A DNA stretch of 64,000 bases from Martinezella rhizogenes (GCF_007002745.1 NZ_SGNY01000001.1:496001-560000); one strand, 5' to 3'. Counted from the first letter of the stretch, positions 1-9,556 are shown. Notes: generated from the sequence alone by a model not told the origin. Translations and numbers: made by a program.

Positions 1-212
1 ACCACGCCCTTCGCGATGACGCGCTGGGAGTCGCGATTATAGGTCAGTTCATTTGCTGTAAGCAGGAGTTTCGAATCGTCTTGGCTTGCAGACGCAAGCA
101 ACCCGCCCTGGCCAAAAGCGACCGGGCTTGATGCCAAATACGCGCACACAGCGGCACCCGTCAGAAGGGCCGTCCAAAGCCGCCTGATATTCCCGCGGTC
201 ATATACCGCCAC
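1..212 (-). CDS. lptD: LPS-assembly protein LptD, N-terminal fragment
   Basis: Only the first 70 codons lie in the window; the gene continues beyond base 1. A GTG start at 212-210 overlaps the lptG stop codon by one base (TAGTG), so translation is probably coupled to lptG. The fragment begins MAVYDRGNIRR, has a hydrophobic signal-like stretch ending near FGQG, and continues into LLLTANELTYNRDSQRV, typical of the start of the OstA/LptA-like periplasmic domain of LptD. LptD is the outer-membrane barrel that inserts lipopolysaccharide into the outer leaflet. Placement directly after lptF-lptG supports the call; the beta-barrel itself is not visible here. Confidence 0.85.
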   Translation of the reverse strand, partial: MAVYDRGNIRRLWTALLTGAAVCAYLASSPVAFGQGGLLASASQDDSKLLLTANELTYNRDSQRVIAKGV

Positions 213-1300
213 TAGCCGTCCTCCTGATGAAGCAGAATGGTTGCCCCCAAAGCCAACGCCACGACGACTGGAACCCAGACCGCGACGGTGGGAGGGACAA
301 CACCACCACTCCCGAATGCCCTTACGAGCACGGTTACTACATAAAGCACGAAGCCGGAAACGATTCCACCCAGAATCACGGAACGCGATTGGGCGAAGCG
401 GCTGAACTTTAATGAAACGGTCGCGGCGATCAAGGTCATCGCAACCAGAAGCAGGGGCGTCGATAGCAGGAAATGATACTGCGTCTCAAGCGCTTTTGAA
501 GACAGTCCAAAAGACTTTGCAACTTCGATCTTGTGAGAAAGATCAAAGAAAGCAACGGTTTCCGTCTGTGTCATGCGTTCCTGCACGAATTCGCGTCTCA
601 GATTGGTACTGATCTGCGTGCTCTCTTGCCGAACTGGCACATGCCCGGCGCGCGTTTCCGTCACATCGTTAAGAAGCCAGTAACCATCTTCCAACTTTGC
701 CGACTTGGCATCCTGCCGCGAGACGATGTTTCCGTCCTTGTCGAGGTGGATCAGAACCACATCGAGCAGCATCGTTCCGTTGTCCTCGAAGCTCTTGGCG
801 CCGATGATCGTATCCTGGCCGCCGCTTGCCTGACGCATCCATGGAATGATCTGCTGCTGGCGGCCGCCATTGGCTTCGTTGCGCCATCCCGCTTCCATAG
901 CCAGCGACCGATTCTGGCCCCATGCGGCGATGGGGTTCAAAACGACGACGGACAGAATGCCGAGAAGGACGGATCCGAGGACGAAAGGAAGGATGAATTG
1001 CCAGGCGGAAACACCTGCTGCGCGCGTGACAACCAGTTCGTAACGTCGATTGAGCGAGATCAGCGTCGTCATGCCCACGAAAAGGGCGATGAAGGGAACG
1101 GTCTGTTGCAGAATCAGCGGCAGGCGAAGTGCTGTCAGGCCAAGTGCGCCCGGAACCGAATAGCCCGGCACACTGGACATGCGCCGTGCCGTCTCGCTGA
1201 AATCCGCGAGATAGATGATCGACGATACGCCAAGCACGAACCAGACGGCCGTCATCAGATATCGTTTCAGGAAATATCGGGCGAGGGTGTTGAAAATCAT
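212..1300 (-). CDS. lptG: LPS export ABC transporter permease LptG
   Basis: This 362-residue protein is an inner-membrane permease of the LptB2FG transporter, which extracts lipopolysaccharide from the inner membrane and passes it to the LptC-LptA-LptD bridge. It has membrane segments near the N-terminus (about 15-35, 60-80, 95-120), a soluble periplasmic region in the middle (about 130-265), and three more hydrophobic helices at the C-terminus, the usual YjgP/YjgQ layout. The start overlaps the lptF stop by 4 bp (ATGA) and its stop overlaps the lptD start. LptF and LptG are paralogues; position next to lptD and the order F-G-D suggest that this one is LptG. Confidence 0.92.
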   Translation of the reverse strand: MIFNTLARYFLKRYLMTAVWFVLGVSSIIYLADFSETARRMSSVPGYSVPGALGLTALRLPLILQQTVPFIALFVGMTTLISLNRRYELVVTRAAGVSAWQFILPFVLGSVLLGILSVVVLNPIAAWGQNRSLAMEAGWRNEANGGRQQQIIPWMRQASGGQDTIIGAKSFEDNGTMLLDVVLIHLDKDGNIVSRQDAKSAKLEDGYWLLNDVTETRAGHVPVRQESTQISTNLRREFVQERMTQTETVAFFDLSHKIEVAKSFGLSSKALETQYHFLLSTPLLLVAMTLIAATVSLKFSRFAQSRSVILGGIVSGFVLYVVTVLVRAFGSGGVVPPTVAVWVPVVVALALGATILLHQEDG

Positions 1301-2466
1301 GCGTTGCCGTTCCCCGAATTGCGCGCCAGCCGGCTGGAGAACAGACGGCGCATCCGGCCCGCCGCATCCGCGATAATCTTCGGCATCTTCGGCTTGCGAC
1401 CGGTTATCAGGATGAAGGCGGCCGCACCGCCGCTGAGACCCGGCACGGCATAGACAAGCGGAATGAAAGCCGCACTCTGCTTGACCTGGTTGGTGACGTA
1501 AAAACCGAGCCAGCGCAGCATGAAGGCCGTTACCAGCGCGGCGACCATGGGATGCATGCGCGCCTCGCGATGCGAACGGGCATCGGCGGCGATGACCAGC
1601 GATATCAACGCGAAGGCAAAGGCGAACATCCAGTCCGACAGGCGCTTGTGCAGCTCGCTGCGGAAGTTTTCCGGCGACCGCTTGTAGCTCGCATTGTTCT
1701 CGTCAGGCGACAGAAGGAAACCGAGGCTGGCATCGCCCGGAGACAGCGAGGGTTCGGAATCCTGCTTCTCCGACATGGTCGAAAGGTCGAAGGCGTAGGA
1801 CAGGAACTTGACGATCGACACCTTGCCGTCAGGGGTCTTCTGCTGCACTTCGCCGTCGCGCATGGTCAGCGATGTGCCGCTCTCATCGATCATGCCTTCC
1901 TTGGCATAATAGATGAGATCGAAATTCGGATCGCGCCGGTCGGCGACGAAAAGGCCCTTGAGGATACGGCCCTGCCTTTGGGCGATCTGCACATAGAGAC
2001 CATCCTGAATGGTACGGAAGGTCTTTTCTTCGATCACCGAGGACAGGAGGTCGGCATAGGCCGCAGCCACCATCTGCCGGGCGGAGTTACGCGCCGGCGG
2101 CTCGATGAAATTGGTGATGGTGAAGGAAAGGGCGCTCAGAACTGCGGCCAGAATGAGAACCGGGCGAAACATCACTGAGCGCGGCGATCCGGCCGCATCG
2201 ATGATGGCAAGCTCGGAATCATTGTTCATCGCCGTGAATGTCTGGGTGATGCCGATGACGAGGGCAAAAGGCAAAACAACGGGGATCAGCGTCGGCAGGA
2301 TCAGGGTCGCGAGCGCCATGAAGGAGCCCATCGACTGGCCCGTATCGGTGACGAGATTGATTCTCTGGAGAACCTGGATGGTCCAGATGATGGCCAGCAC
2401 CGGCAACAGCGCGACCAGAAACATCTGCGTTGTCCGCCGCAGGATATAGTTCTCAAGAAGCTTCAT
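1297..2466 (-). CDS. lptF: LPS export ABC transporter permease LptF
   Basis: A 389-residue YjgP/YjgQ-family permease, partner of LptG in the LPS transporter. It opens MKLLENYILRRT, a typical LptF start, with three N-terminal membrane segments, a periplasmic beta-jellyroll-like region (about 135-265) and three C-terminal membrane segments followed by an Arg-rich cytoplasmic tail. It is first in the leftward lptF-lptG-lptD operon and overlaps lptG by 4 bp. The ATG at 2466 is preceded by an AGGG ribosome-binding sequence. The 330-bp gap upstream, shared with divergent pepA, must hold its promoter. Confidence 0.92.
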   Translation of the reverse strand: MKLLENYILRRTTQMFLVALLPVLAIIWTIQVLQRINLVTDTGQSMGSFMALATLILPTLIPVVLPFALVIGITQTFTAMNNDSELAIIDAAGSPRSVMFRPVLILAAVLSALSFTITNFIEPPARNSARQMVAAAYADLLSSVIEEKTFRTIQDGLYVQIAQRQGRILKGLFVADRRDPNFDLIYYAKEGMIDESGTSLTMRDGEVQQKTPDGKVSIVKFLSYAFDLSTMSEKQDSEPSLSPGDASLGFLLSPDENNASYKRSPENFRSELHKRLSDWMFAFAFALISLVIAADARSHREARMHPMVAALVTAFMLRWLGFYVTNQVKQSAAFIPLVYAVPGLSGGAAAFILITGRKPKMPKIIADAAGRMRRLFSSRLARNSGNGNA

Positions 2467-2797
2467 ACGGCCCTGTTCGACATTGTTTTCCCGTGCGATT
2501 GCCCGCCGGATTTCCGCCTATCTAATCGCATCGTTTGCAATTGGCTATTCCGGCGTGCTCACAAATATGTTTTGCACGACGATTTTTCCATCGCCTGTGT
2601 CTTTTTGTGGAACAAGCTGTCGGTTTCATGACGTAATCGGCCCAGCCGCAAAAATGTCATTCCTTTAACGAATGTGGACCTTTAAGGAATGTCGGCCTTT
2701 AAACAAATCAGGCCATAAAAAATGTAGGGTTGCGCCGGGGGCTGAAAAGGCCATGATCGTGCGCATCATGCAATTTGACCATGAAGAGCAGGAAAAC
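2467..2797. other. Divergent intergenic region lptF / pepA
   Basis: About 330 bp between two divergent genes, more AT-rich than the flanks. It must hold both promoters but no hexamer pair stands out clearly. The one structure seen is an imperfect inverted repeat at about 2659-2690 (CATTCCTTTAA and TTTAAGGAATG arms, one-base bulge), roughly 110 bp before pepA. An open reading frame could extend pepA upstream to 2672, but it lacks coding character and a ribosome binding site. Confidence 0.5.
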
Positions 2798-4291
2798 ATG
2801 TCCGCCAAATTCGATATTTCTTTCGCCAATTCCGCTTCGCTTGAAAACTCGCTGGCCGTTGTGCTGCAGGCCTCCGGTGAGGCGCAGGCCGCCGCCGGTG
2901 CTTCCGAGGCAGATCCGGGTGGCGTGATCGAGAGGGCGGCGAAGATTGCGGGATTTGCTGCCAAATCCATGACGACGCTCGATGTGATCGCGCCGCAGGG
3001 CTCGAGCGCAGACCGATTGCTCGTCATCGGCCTCGGCAAGCCGGCGAAACTTGTTGCGCATGACTGGCTGCGCGCCGGCGGCACCGCCGCCGCAAATTTC
3101 CGTAAAACCGACAAGGTCGCCATCTATCTCGACGCTCCGGGCGTCGAAATCAGCGCGCAGGCCGCTGCGGATTTCGCGCTGGGCCTTCTGCTGCGTGCCT
3201 ATAGCTTCGATGCCTACAAGACCAAGAAAAAATCCGACGACGAAAAGACACCGAAGAAAGTCGATGTCGTCATCATCACGGCCGCTCATCAGGAAGCGGA
3301 AAAGGCCTTTGCCGTCTCCGAGGCTGTTGCGGGCGGCGTCGTTCTGGCGCGCGACCTCGTCAACCTGCCGCCGAACGTTCTCGGCCCCGTCGAATTCGCC
3401 GAAAAGGCGGAAGAACTGCGCAAGCTGGGTGTCGATGTCGAGATTCTCGGCGAAAAGGACTTGAAGAAGCTTGGCATGAACGCGCTGCTCGGCGTGGCGC
3501 AGGGCTCGGCCCGTCCGCCGCGGCTTGCCGTCATGCAGTGGAATGGCGGCTCCAAGAAGGATGAACCCATTGCTTTCGTCGGCAAGGGCGTGGTTTTTGA
3601 TACTGGCGGCATTTCGCTGAAGCCCGGCCTCAACATGGAAGACATGAAGGGCGACATGGGTGGCGCCGCAGCCGTCACCGGCCTCATGCATGTGCTTGCG
3701 GCCCGCAAGGCGAAGGCAAATGTCATCGGCGTTATCGGTCTCGTGGAAAACATGCCTGATGGCAATGCCCAGCGTCCGGGCGACATCGTCACTTCCATGT
3801 CCGGCCAGACCATCGAGATCATCAATACCGATGCCGAAGGTCGCCTGGTTCTGGCGGATGCGCTCTGGTACACCAAGGAGCGTTTCAGCCCGAAATTCAT
3901 GATCAACCTCGCCACCCTCACGGGTGCGATCACGGTTGCGCTCGGCAATCTTCAGGCCGGCCTTTTCTGCAATGACGACGAGCTTGCGACGCGCCTCGCC
4001 CAGGCTGGTGACGCGACGGCGGAAAAGCTGTGGCGCATGCCGCTCGGCAAGGATTACGACAAGATCATCGATTCCAAATTCGCCGACATGAAGAACAGCT
4101 CGGGCCGTCTGGCGGGCTCCGTCACCGCCGCGCAGTTCCTCAAGCGCTTTGTGGGTGAAACGCCGTGGGCGCATCTCGATATTGCCGGCACGGCGATGGG
4201 ATCGCCCATGACCGAGATCAACCAGTCCTGGGGATCGGGTTACGGCGTGCGGCTTTTGAACGAACTCGTTCGCGCCCATTACGAAGATTGA
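2798..4291 (+). CDS. pepA: Leucyl aminopeptidase (M17 family)
   Basis: A 497-residue cytosolic metallo-aminopeptidase that removes N-terminal residues from peptides, probably as a hexamer with two metal ions. The C-terminal catalytic domain carries the M17 signature NTDAEGRL near residue 345, and the upstream [15 protein letters not shown] segment supplies metal and catalytic Lys/Asp residues. The N-terminal half is the usual variable domain. The ATG at 2798 (MSAKFDISF) was chosen over upstream ATGs because it gives the normal family length of about 500 and has a purine-rich AGGA site 7 bases before it. It is followed after 25 bp by holC, a common alphaproteobacterial pairing. Confidence 0.96.
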   Translation: MSAKFDISFANSASLENSLAVVLQASGEAQAAAGASEADPGGVIERAAKIAGFAAKSMTTLDVIAPQGSSADRLLVIGLGKPAKLVAHDWLRAGGTAAANFRKTDKVAIYLDAPGVEISAQAAADFALGLLLRAYSFDAYKTKKKSDDEKTPKKVDVVIITAAHQEAEKAFAVSEAVAGGVVLARDLVNLPPNVLGPVEFAEKAEELRKLGVDVEILGEKDLKKLGMNALLGVAQGSARPPRLAVMQWNGGSKKDEPIAFVGKGVVFDTGGISLKPGLNMEDMKGDMGGAAAVTGLMHVLAARKAKANVIGVIGLVENMPDGNAQRPGDIVTSMSGQTIEIINTDAEGRLVLADALWYTKERFSPKFMINLATLTGAITVALGNLQAGLFCNDDELATRLAQAGDATAEKLWRMPLGKDYDKIIDSKFADMKNSSGRLAGSVTAAQFLKRFVGETPWAHLDIAGTAMGSPMTEINQSWGSGYGVRLLNELVRAHYED

Positions 4292-4316
4292 TGCGAGCGG
4301 AGTTCGAAGTCTGCGG

Positions 4317-4766
4317 ATGACTGAAATTCTGTTCTACCATCTGACGGAATCGAAGCTCGAGGATGCGCTGCCGCCTTTGCTCGAAAAATCGCTGGAACGC
4401 GGCTGGAAGGTCGCGATCCAGACGGTGGACGAGGAGCGCCGCGATTTCCTCGACGCGCATCTGTGGACCTTTCGTGACGACAGTTTTCTGCCGCACGCCA
4501 CGGATGCGTCTCCGGCACCGCAAAGCCAGCCGATTCTGCTCACAGCCTCGGAAGTCAACGGCAACGGCGCAAATGTCCGCTTTCTGGTGGATGGCGCCGA
4601 ACCGCCAACGGTAGAGGCCTATGAGCGCATCGTCTTCATGTTCGACGGATATGATGCCTACCAGCTCGAAATGGCGCGAAATCACTGGAAAAGGCTGAAG
4701 ACTGAAGGCCATGCGCTGACCTATTGGCAACAGTCGCCAGAGGGGCGCTGGCAGAAAAAGGCGTAG
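4317..4766 (+). CDS. holC: DNA polymerase III subunit chi
   Basis: The 149-residue product matches the chi subunit of the DNA polymerase III clamp-loader, which links the loader (through psi) to single-strand binding protein. Recognisable features are the opening TEILFYHL, the FLDAHLWTF segment, the FLPH segment (usual FIPH position), and the late FMFDGYD motif followed by a helix rich in Lys/Arg. It lies 25 bp after pepA on the same strand and is probably co-transcribed. The length is normal for the family. Confidence 0.93.
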   Translation: MTEILFYHLTESKLEDALPPLLEKSLERGWKVAIQTVDEERRDFLDAHLWTFRDDSFLPHATDASPAPQSQPILLTASEVNGNGANVRFLVDGAEPPTVEAYERIVFMFDGYDAYQLEMARNHWKRLKTEGHALTYWQQSPEGRWQKKA

Positions 4767-4907
4767 TTGCCGGCAGGTGTCGAGACCGACCGCGTGCGGA
4801 AGCCCACAAACAGACCGACAACAATTCGCATGTGGCGCCGCATATCGGTTTTTGCATTATGTGCCGGCCGGACGAGGCTTCATACGAAATAGCAGAAGGA
4901 CATCATC

Positions 4908-5936
4908 ATGGGACAGGCGATATCACGACCGGAAGGGGAAACAGAGCGTCTGGTCGCGGTAAGGTCCATCATGTCCTTCAAGAATGCGGAAATACCGGAA
5001 CTAAAGGTGCTTTCGCAGCTGGGGCAGGGCGTGTTCGGCGTGCCGCGCGCCGCCGTTCACATCGTCGATGAGGATTGGCTGCATATCGCCGAACAGGTGG
5101 GAATGCAGCTGTCGGAATGCCCGCGCGATCTGTCCATCTGCAACCGTGTCATTACCCGACGGGATGTCGTGGCCATTTCCGATCTGACGGAACACCCGGA
5201 TTTTCGCTTCATGTCCTATGTGAAAGGCGGCCCCGAACTGCGTTCTTATGCCGGTGCGCCGATCGAACTGGAGGCGGGCCTCGTTGTGGGAGCCTTTTGC
5301 CTCGTCGATACGGTGCCGAGAAAATTTTCCCGCGCCGAAATCGACAATCTCAGGCATTTCGCGCTGCTGGCGGCGGCGCTGTTGCGTCTCCAGAAAGCCA
5401 ATTTCACCATGAGTCTCGCCGAGCGCGAACTGCGCGACGCGGCAATGACCGATCCGCTGACCGGGTTTTATAACCGCAAAGCGCTGGAGGCGATCGTTGA
5501 TGGCCAGCTGGGTGCGGCGCTTCAGGCAAATGAAACCTTCGGCGTTCTCTATCTCGATCTGGATGGCTTCAAGACGATCAATGATACATTCGGCCACCCG
5601 GCGGGCGACTGTGTGCTGACTGCCGCTGCCGGGCGTATTCGCGATGCTATCCGCAGTGAAGATATCGTGGTGCGCATGGGCGGCGATGAATTTGCAATCT
5701 TCATACCGCATCCCAACTCGTCGGTGTTGATGAACGGATTGGCCGACCGGCTTCTGTCCGCCTTCCGTGAACCCTTCGATGTCGATGGTCATGAGGTCGC
5801 AGCGCGCCTCAGCATCGGCGGTGCGATTGCCCCGCAGGCGGGGGCGGATCGCGCGGCGCTGTTGAGCAGCGTCGATGAGGCTTTGTATCAAGCCAAAAAA
5901 TCAGGGCGCGACCGTTTTGTCAGCCGCGCCCTCTGA
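4908..5936 (+). CDS. GAF-domain diguanylate cyclase
   Basis: A 342-residue soluble protein with an N-terminal GAF domain (about 20-165) and a C-terminal GGDEF domain (about 178-340). The active site is intact: LDLDGFKTIND supplies the metal-binding Asp and the loop reads MGGDEF. An inhibitory I-site RSED lies exactly five residues before GGDEF, so product inhibition by cyclic di-GMP is expected. There is no EAL domain and no membrane segment, so the GAF domain probably senses an intracellular ligand or a partner. AGAAGGA precedes the ATG. The gene stands alone, convergent with the downstream dehydrogenase. Synthesis of cyclic di-GMP from GTP is a strong family prediction; the signal is unknown. 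Confidence 0.93.
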   Translation: MGQAISRPEGETERLVAVRSIMSFKNAEIPELKVLSQLGQGVFGVPRAAVHIVDEDWLHIAEQVGMQLSECPRDLSICNRVITRRDVVAISDLTEHPDFRFMSYVKGGPELRSYAGAPIELEAGLVVGAFCLVDTVPRKFSRAEIDNLRHFALLAAALLRLQKANFTMSLAERELRDAAMTDPLTGFYNRKALEAIVDGQLGAALQANETFGVLYLDLDGFKTINDTFGHPAGDCVLTAAAGRIRDAIRSEDIVVRMGGDEFAIFIPHPNSSVLMNGLADRLLSAFREPFDVDGHEVAARLSIGGAIAPQAGADRAALLSSVDEALYQAKKSGRDRFVSRAL

Positions 5937-5960
5937 GAAGTTCTGAAAACGGCCTTTTTG

Positions 5961-6887
5961 TCAGTCGTAGAAGGAATCCACGAATTTGTGGCGGCCGAGC
6001 AGGAAGGCGTCGGCCACATGGGTCAAGGGCGCCAGATCCACATCGGAGCGGCCGGCCTTGATGATCTCCGCGAAACGCTCGTAAAGGGCGGGATATTCCC
6101 GCTCAGGCTGGGAGAGCTTCTCTTCGCCGTTGATCGAGAGTTTGGCACCGCCTTCCGAAAGCACCATCCGTCCGCCGGCCGTTTCGGCGATGATATCCCA
6201 GCTCTGCTTGCCGGTCTGGCGCCAGTCGAACTCGGCCCGCATAGGCATTTTCGTCACGTCGGAAAAATGCAGGTCCGCAGCGATCGGCGCATCGCGGTTT
6301 TCCGGGAATTCCAGCGTCGCCTTGGTCAGGAACAGCGCGCGGGGCAGGATATGGGTGATGATCGAAAGTGCGTTGATGCCGGGGTCGAAGACACCAAGGC
6401 CACCCGCCTGCCAGATCCATGCCTGGTTCGGATGCCAGTGGCGCACATCCTCCTTCCAGATCACATGCACGCTGTCGATTTTTGTGGAAGCCAGAAATGC
6501 CTTGGCCGCTTCCACCGCCGGCGCGTAACGCGAATGCCAGCTTGCAAACAGCGAAAGTCCATTCGAATCCGCAAGGCGGACAAGATCCTGCACTTCAGAA
6601 AGCGTAGCACCCGGCGGCTTTTCAAGGAAAACATGCTTGCCGGCATTCAGAGCCGCATAGGCTGCCTCGTAACGAAACTGCGGCGGCATGCACAGGGACA
6701 CGGCCTCGATCTGCGGAACCGCTTCCAGCATTGCCTCGATGGTGCCATAGGAGGCAACGCCATCCACGGTGCCATGCCGGCTCGCCGTGGCGATCAATTC
6801 GAAATCCGGATTGCCCGCGATGGCTGGAAGATGCTGGTCGCGAACGATTTTACCGACGCCGACGATGGCAAGCTTGGTGGCTGACAT
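5961..6887 (-). CDS. Gfo/Idh/MocA-family aldose 1-dehydrogenase (L-arabinose / D-galactose type)
   Basis: A 308-residue NAD(P)-dependent oxidoreductase. The N-terminal Rossmann fold carries VGVGKIVRDQHLPAI, followed by the family motif EKPPGAT near residue 95 and WHSR near 120; the C-terminal half is the alpha/beta substrate domain, ending near LLGRHKFVDSF. The sequence closely resembles, from memory, the Azospirillum L-arabinose 1-dehydrogenase that oxidises arabinose or galactose to the lactone in the non-phosphorylative pathway. The ATG at 6887 was chosen because it gives the family length; longer reading frames from 6914 or 6965 add an unrelated tail. No sugar-pathway partner is adjacent. 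Confidence 0.85.
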   Translation of the reverse strand: MSATKLAIVGVGKIVRDQHLPAIAGNPDFELIATASRHGTVDGVASYGTIEAMLEAVPQIEAVSLCMPPQFRYEAAYAALNAGKHVFLEKPPGATLSEVQDLVRLADSNGLSLFASWHSRYAPAVEAAKAFLASTKIDSVHVIWKEDVRHWHPNQAWIWQAGGLGVFDPGINALSIITHILPRALFLTKATLEFPENRDAPIAADLHFSDVTKMPMRAEFDWRQTGKQSWDIIAETAGGRMVLSEGGAKLSINGEEKLSQPEREYPALYERFAEIIKAGRSDVDLAPLTHVADAFLLGRHKFVDSFYD

Positions 6888-7615
6888 GGAGAGGTACCCG
6901 TGTGCGTGCTTCATGAAATAAAGTGTGACTTTATAAGTTTCTAGCAGAAATGGCCGAAGGGGCAAGGTGATCGTCCCGGCCGGGAATGGCTTTTTTGATG
7001 AACAGTACCGGAAAATAAAACGCTGAATATGTCGTTTCGGAATAAAGTAATATCTGGAATTATAGGTGATGTTTCAAGTTTAAATCATAAATCCGGCTTT
7101 TCAATATTTTTTAATGGTAATTTTGTAGTTGTTTTGAATAATTGCTGAAATTTGGAACTTTATTTTTTTCTTAAGGGTGTATCAAAGAGTAATTGGATGG
7201 TATTTTTATTTGAAGATGATCGGTTTTCCGGGTTCATTCGTAAACTCAATGAAAGCAACCATCGGTTCAATACGTGTGGATTAATTTCGGCATGGTTGTC
7301 TATAATCGGTACCTGTTTGTGGATACGGACTGGGTGCCGGAGATTATCTGGCTGGATGTTGCCGTCCGGTTGTTTGTTGTCACGCCGCTCCTGTTCCTTT
7401 ATTTCCCGGCGCGGCATTATGCGGTGCTGGTCGCCCCACAGGCGGGAGCGATTGTCGCTCCGGAGAAAATTACCGGGATGCGGATTGCGGCGGCGATATG
7501 GGCCGGCCGTGGCAGCAGGCTCTGTGTTATAGTCCGTACCTCGCAGATACGGGAATTGTGAAAGGCGAACGCCGGAACTCCGGCGGCGAAACAAATAATA
7601 ACCGGGGATTTGCAG
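6888..7615. other. AT-rich gene-poor stretch with a decayed fragment
   Basis: About 730 bp without an intact gene. The first part (about 7000-7210) is clearly more AT-rich than its surroundings, with T-runs and no recognisable promoter pair. The second part holds the degenerate membrane-protein fragment described separately. The last 50 bases lead into the EAL-protein ribosome binding site (GGGGA at 7604-7608). Confidence 0.5.
7152..7561 (+). pseudogene. Remnant of a membrane-sensor (GGDEF-type) N-terminus
   Basis: Two overlapping frames contain pieces that look like one broken protein. The frame opening at 7152 gives a soluble-looking segment ending FIRKLNESNHRFNT near 7272, and the next frame (from 7274) continues VVYNRYLFVDT then WLDVAVRLFVVTPLLFLYF, a hydrophobic helix pair like the N-terminal membrane region of rhizobial GGDEF proteins. 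The reading then collapses into low-complexity sequence and stops at 7561 with no catalytic domain. A single frameshift plus loss of the 3' part would explain this. The family assignment is from memory and weak; a short functional membrane peptide cannot be excluded. Confidence 0.4.
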
Positions 7616-9556
7616 ATGATGGAATTGATCGCCGTTCAGGCAGCGGCCGCTGCCGCCGAGCTTCCATTCCTGTTGCTCCAGGCAGCTGCGGTGATCGGCA
7701 TGGTATCCGTGTTGATCCTCATGCGCCGCAAGATCGCCCTCGATGATCCGCGTTATAAGATTTATTACGGTGTCATTTTCGGCGTGGCCGGATTTCTGCT
7801 GACGCTTCTGGTTTCCGAGTTTATCCAGCTGCCTTCCAAACCCTATATCCGCTCGGATCTGCTGTTTCTGGCGGGGCTTCTTGGCTCATGGCAGGGTGGC
7901 GGAATAGCGTTGCTTCTCGTTGCTGCCGGGCGCTACGTGATCGGCGGCCCCGTGCTGTTTCTTGCCGCTTTTCAGGACATGGTCGTCATCTCGGCTTTCG
8001 GGATATTGATGTATGGCTGGATGCGTCGACGCCGTTTCACTGAATTGGGAATGCGCGATATTCTCGCCGTTTTTGGTGTGCGGTTTCTTGCGGCGCTGTT
8101 TGCCATCTCCATCTCGTTCGGTCTGGGCCTTATCGATCAGGCGCTGTTCTTGAGCGGCGTCGGCCGCCGCACCCTGGGGGCGGTCGTTGTTGGTCTGCCG
8201 ATGATCACCTGCCTGTTTCTTGTTCTGCGCAGCGAGGCGCGGGCGCGGGAGGAAGTGAGGAAGCGTGATATCGCGGCGCGGACGGATTCCCTGACCGGCC
8301 TGCCCAACCGTCGCGCCCTCAAGGACCACATCGAAACGATGGCAAGGCGGGAGCCGCCCGTGCCACACGCGCTCCTTCTTATAGAAATCGTCAATATTGC
8401 CGATGTCGCCGCCTGCGAAGGCGAGGACTGGGCCGATCTTTTCTGGCCGCGACTGGCGCGGGAAGTATGTGATGGTGACAGCAGCCTGTTGTCACACTCT
8501 AATGCGCCGCGCAGCTTCATGTTCGGCGATACGACACTTGCGGTGGTCATCGAAGGGGTCTCGCTGGAAAAGTCGGAAAGCGCACGGCTCATGATGCATC
8601 TGCATGAAGGGCTGAGCGCATTTTGCCGCTCCGCGGAGGCGGGGCCTGCCCCGCATCTGAAGATCGGCGCGGCCAACCTGGACATGCTTTCTCGGCAGAA
8701 CGTGGCGTCCTTTCTCAGGCATCTCAGCTTGGCGCTGAGGAGAAGCGAAAATCCGGTGCAGATTTTCCCCTTCTCCTTTGCCGAAAAAGCCAGCCGCGAC
8801 GAGGGTGTTCGGCAGATGCTGGTCCATTGGGTCAAATCCGGCAGGCCGCCAATATGCTACCAGCCGAAATTTGAAATGCACAATCGCCGCATGATCGGTG
8901 CGGAGGCGCTTCTGCGGGCAACCGATGCGCGCGGGCAGGCGCTTTCGCCCTATTATGTGCTGGAGATTGCCGAGCGTCACCGGCTGCTGGTGGAATTCGA
9001 GTGGTCGACAATCGAGGCGGTCGTCCGCGACCTCAGCAATCTGCGGAGCCTTGAGCCGGATTTTCATTTGTCTGTGAATATTTCCGCCTCGTCATTTTCG
9101 ACCCCGCATTTCGGAGACCGGGTCGTGACGTTCCTCAGTGAAATGGCGGTTCCGGCGCATCGGCTGTCGATCGAGGTGACGGAAATGAGCCGTGTACCGG
9201 CCATCGATGTCGTGCAGCAGAATTTCGACAGGCTGAGCGAAGCAGGCGTACGGCTGTCGCTTGATGATTTCGGCACAGGTTATGCCGCGCTCACCCTGCT
9301 CGCGAGGTTCCCCTTCGAAGAGGTCAAGATCGACCACTGGATGACGTCCCGGCTCGATCAGTCACGCTTCAAGGACGCCATCGCGCTCGCATTCGAAAGC
9401 GCCGAGCGTTACGGCGCCAAGCTGGTGACGGAAGGCATAGAAACGGAGGAGCAGAGCCGGCTTCTCATGCAGATGGGCATCCGTTTTGGTCAGGGTTATC
9501 TCTATTCGCCCGCTGTGCCGCTCGATCGCCTGCAGCCCCGCAGGGAATGCGCCTAG
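7616..9556 (+). CDS. Membrane EAL phosphodiesterase with degenerate GGDEF domain
   Basis: A 646-residue protein with five or six hydrophobic helices in the first 200 residues, resembling 5TMR-LYT-type sensor membrane domains. A GGDEF-like domain follows (about 220-385) but its active loop is lost: the FGDTT stretch replaces GGDEF and the LDLD-FK motif reads LLIEIVNIA. The C-terminal EAL domain (about 395-640) keeps the key residues: EALLR, the Asn of SVNIS, the Glu of IEVTE, DDFGTGYAAL, the Lys of KIDH and the Glu of TEGIETEEQ. Hydrolysis of cyclic di-GMP is therefore plausible, with the dead GGDEF perhaps binding GTP as a regulator. ATG 7616 is preceded by GGGGA; a TTG at 7610 is less likely. 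Confidence 0.88.
   Translation: MMELIAVQAAAAAAELPFLLLQAAAVIGMVSVLILMRRKIALDDPRYKIYYGVIFGVAGFLLTLLVSEFIQLPSKPYIRSDLLFLAGLLGSWQGGGIALLLVAAGRYVIGGPVLFLAAFQDMVVISAFGILMYGWMRRRRFTELGMRDILAVFGVRFLAALFAISISFGLGLIDQALFLSGVGRRTLGAVVVGLPMITCLFLVLRSEARAREEVRKRDIAARTDSLTGLPNRRALKDHIETMARREPPVPHALLLIEIVNIADVAACEGEDWADLFWPRLAREVCDGDSSLLSHSNAPRSFMFGDTTLAVVIEGVSLEKSESARLMMHLHEGLSAFCRSAEAGPAPHLKIGAANLDMLSRQNVASFLRHLSLALRRSENPVQIFPFSFAEKASRDEGVRQMLVHWVKSGRPPICYQPKFEMHNRRMIGAEALLRATDARGQALSPYYVLEIAERHRLLVEFEWSTIEAVVRDLSNLRSLEPDFHLSVNISASSFSTPHFGDRVVTFLSEMAVPAHRLSIEVTEMSRVPAIDVVQQNFDRLSEAGVRLSLDDFGTGYAALTLLARFPFEEVKIDHWMTSRLDQSRFKDAIALAFESAERYGAKLVTEGIETEEQSRLLMQMGIRFGQGYLYSPAVPLDRLQPRRECA

Noticed and set aside
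533-1453. Plus-strand 306-codon frame opposite lptG/lptF
   Set aside because: Shadow of two overlapping Lpt genes with normal protein features.
2708-4279. A 523-codon minus-strand frame opposite pepA
   Set aside because: It is Arg/His-rich without domains and shadows a confident M17 peptidase.
7272-7320. LISAWLSIIGT-like segment in the first frame of the remnant
   Set aside because: It overlaps the same DNA as the better membrane segment in the next frame and is probably an accidental reading.
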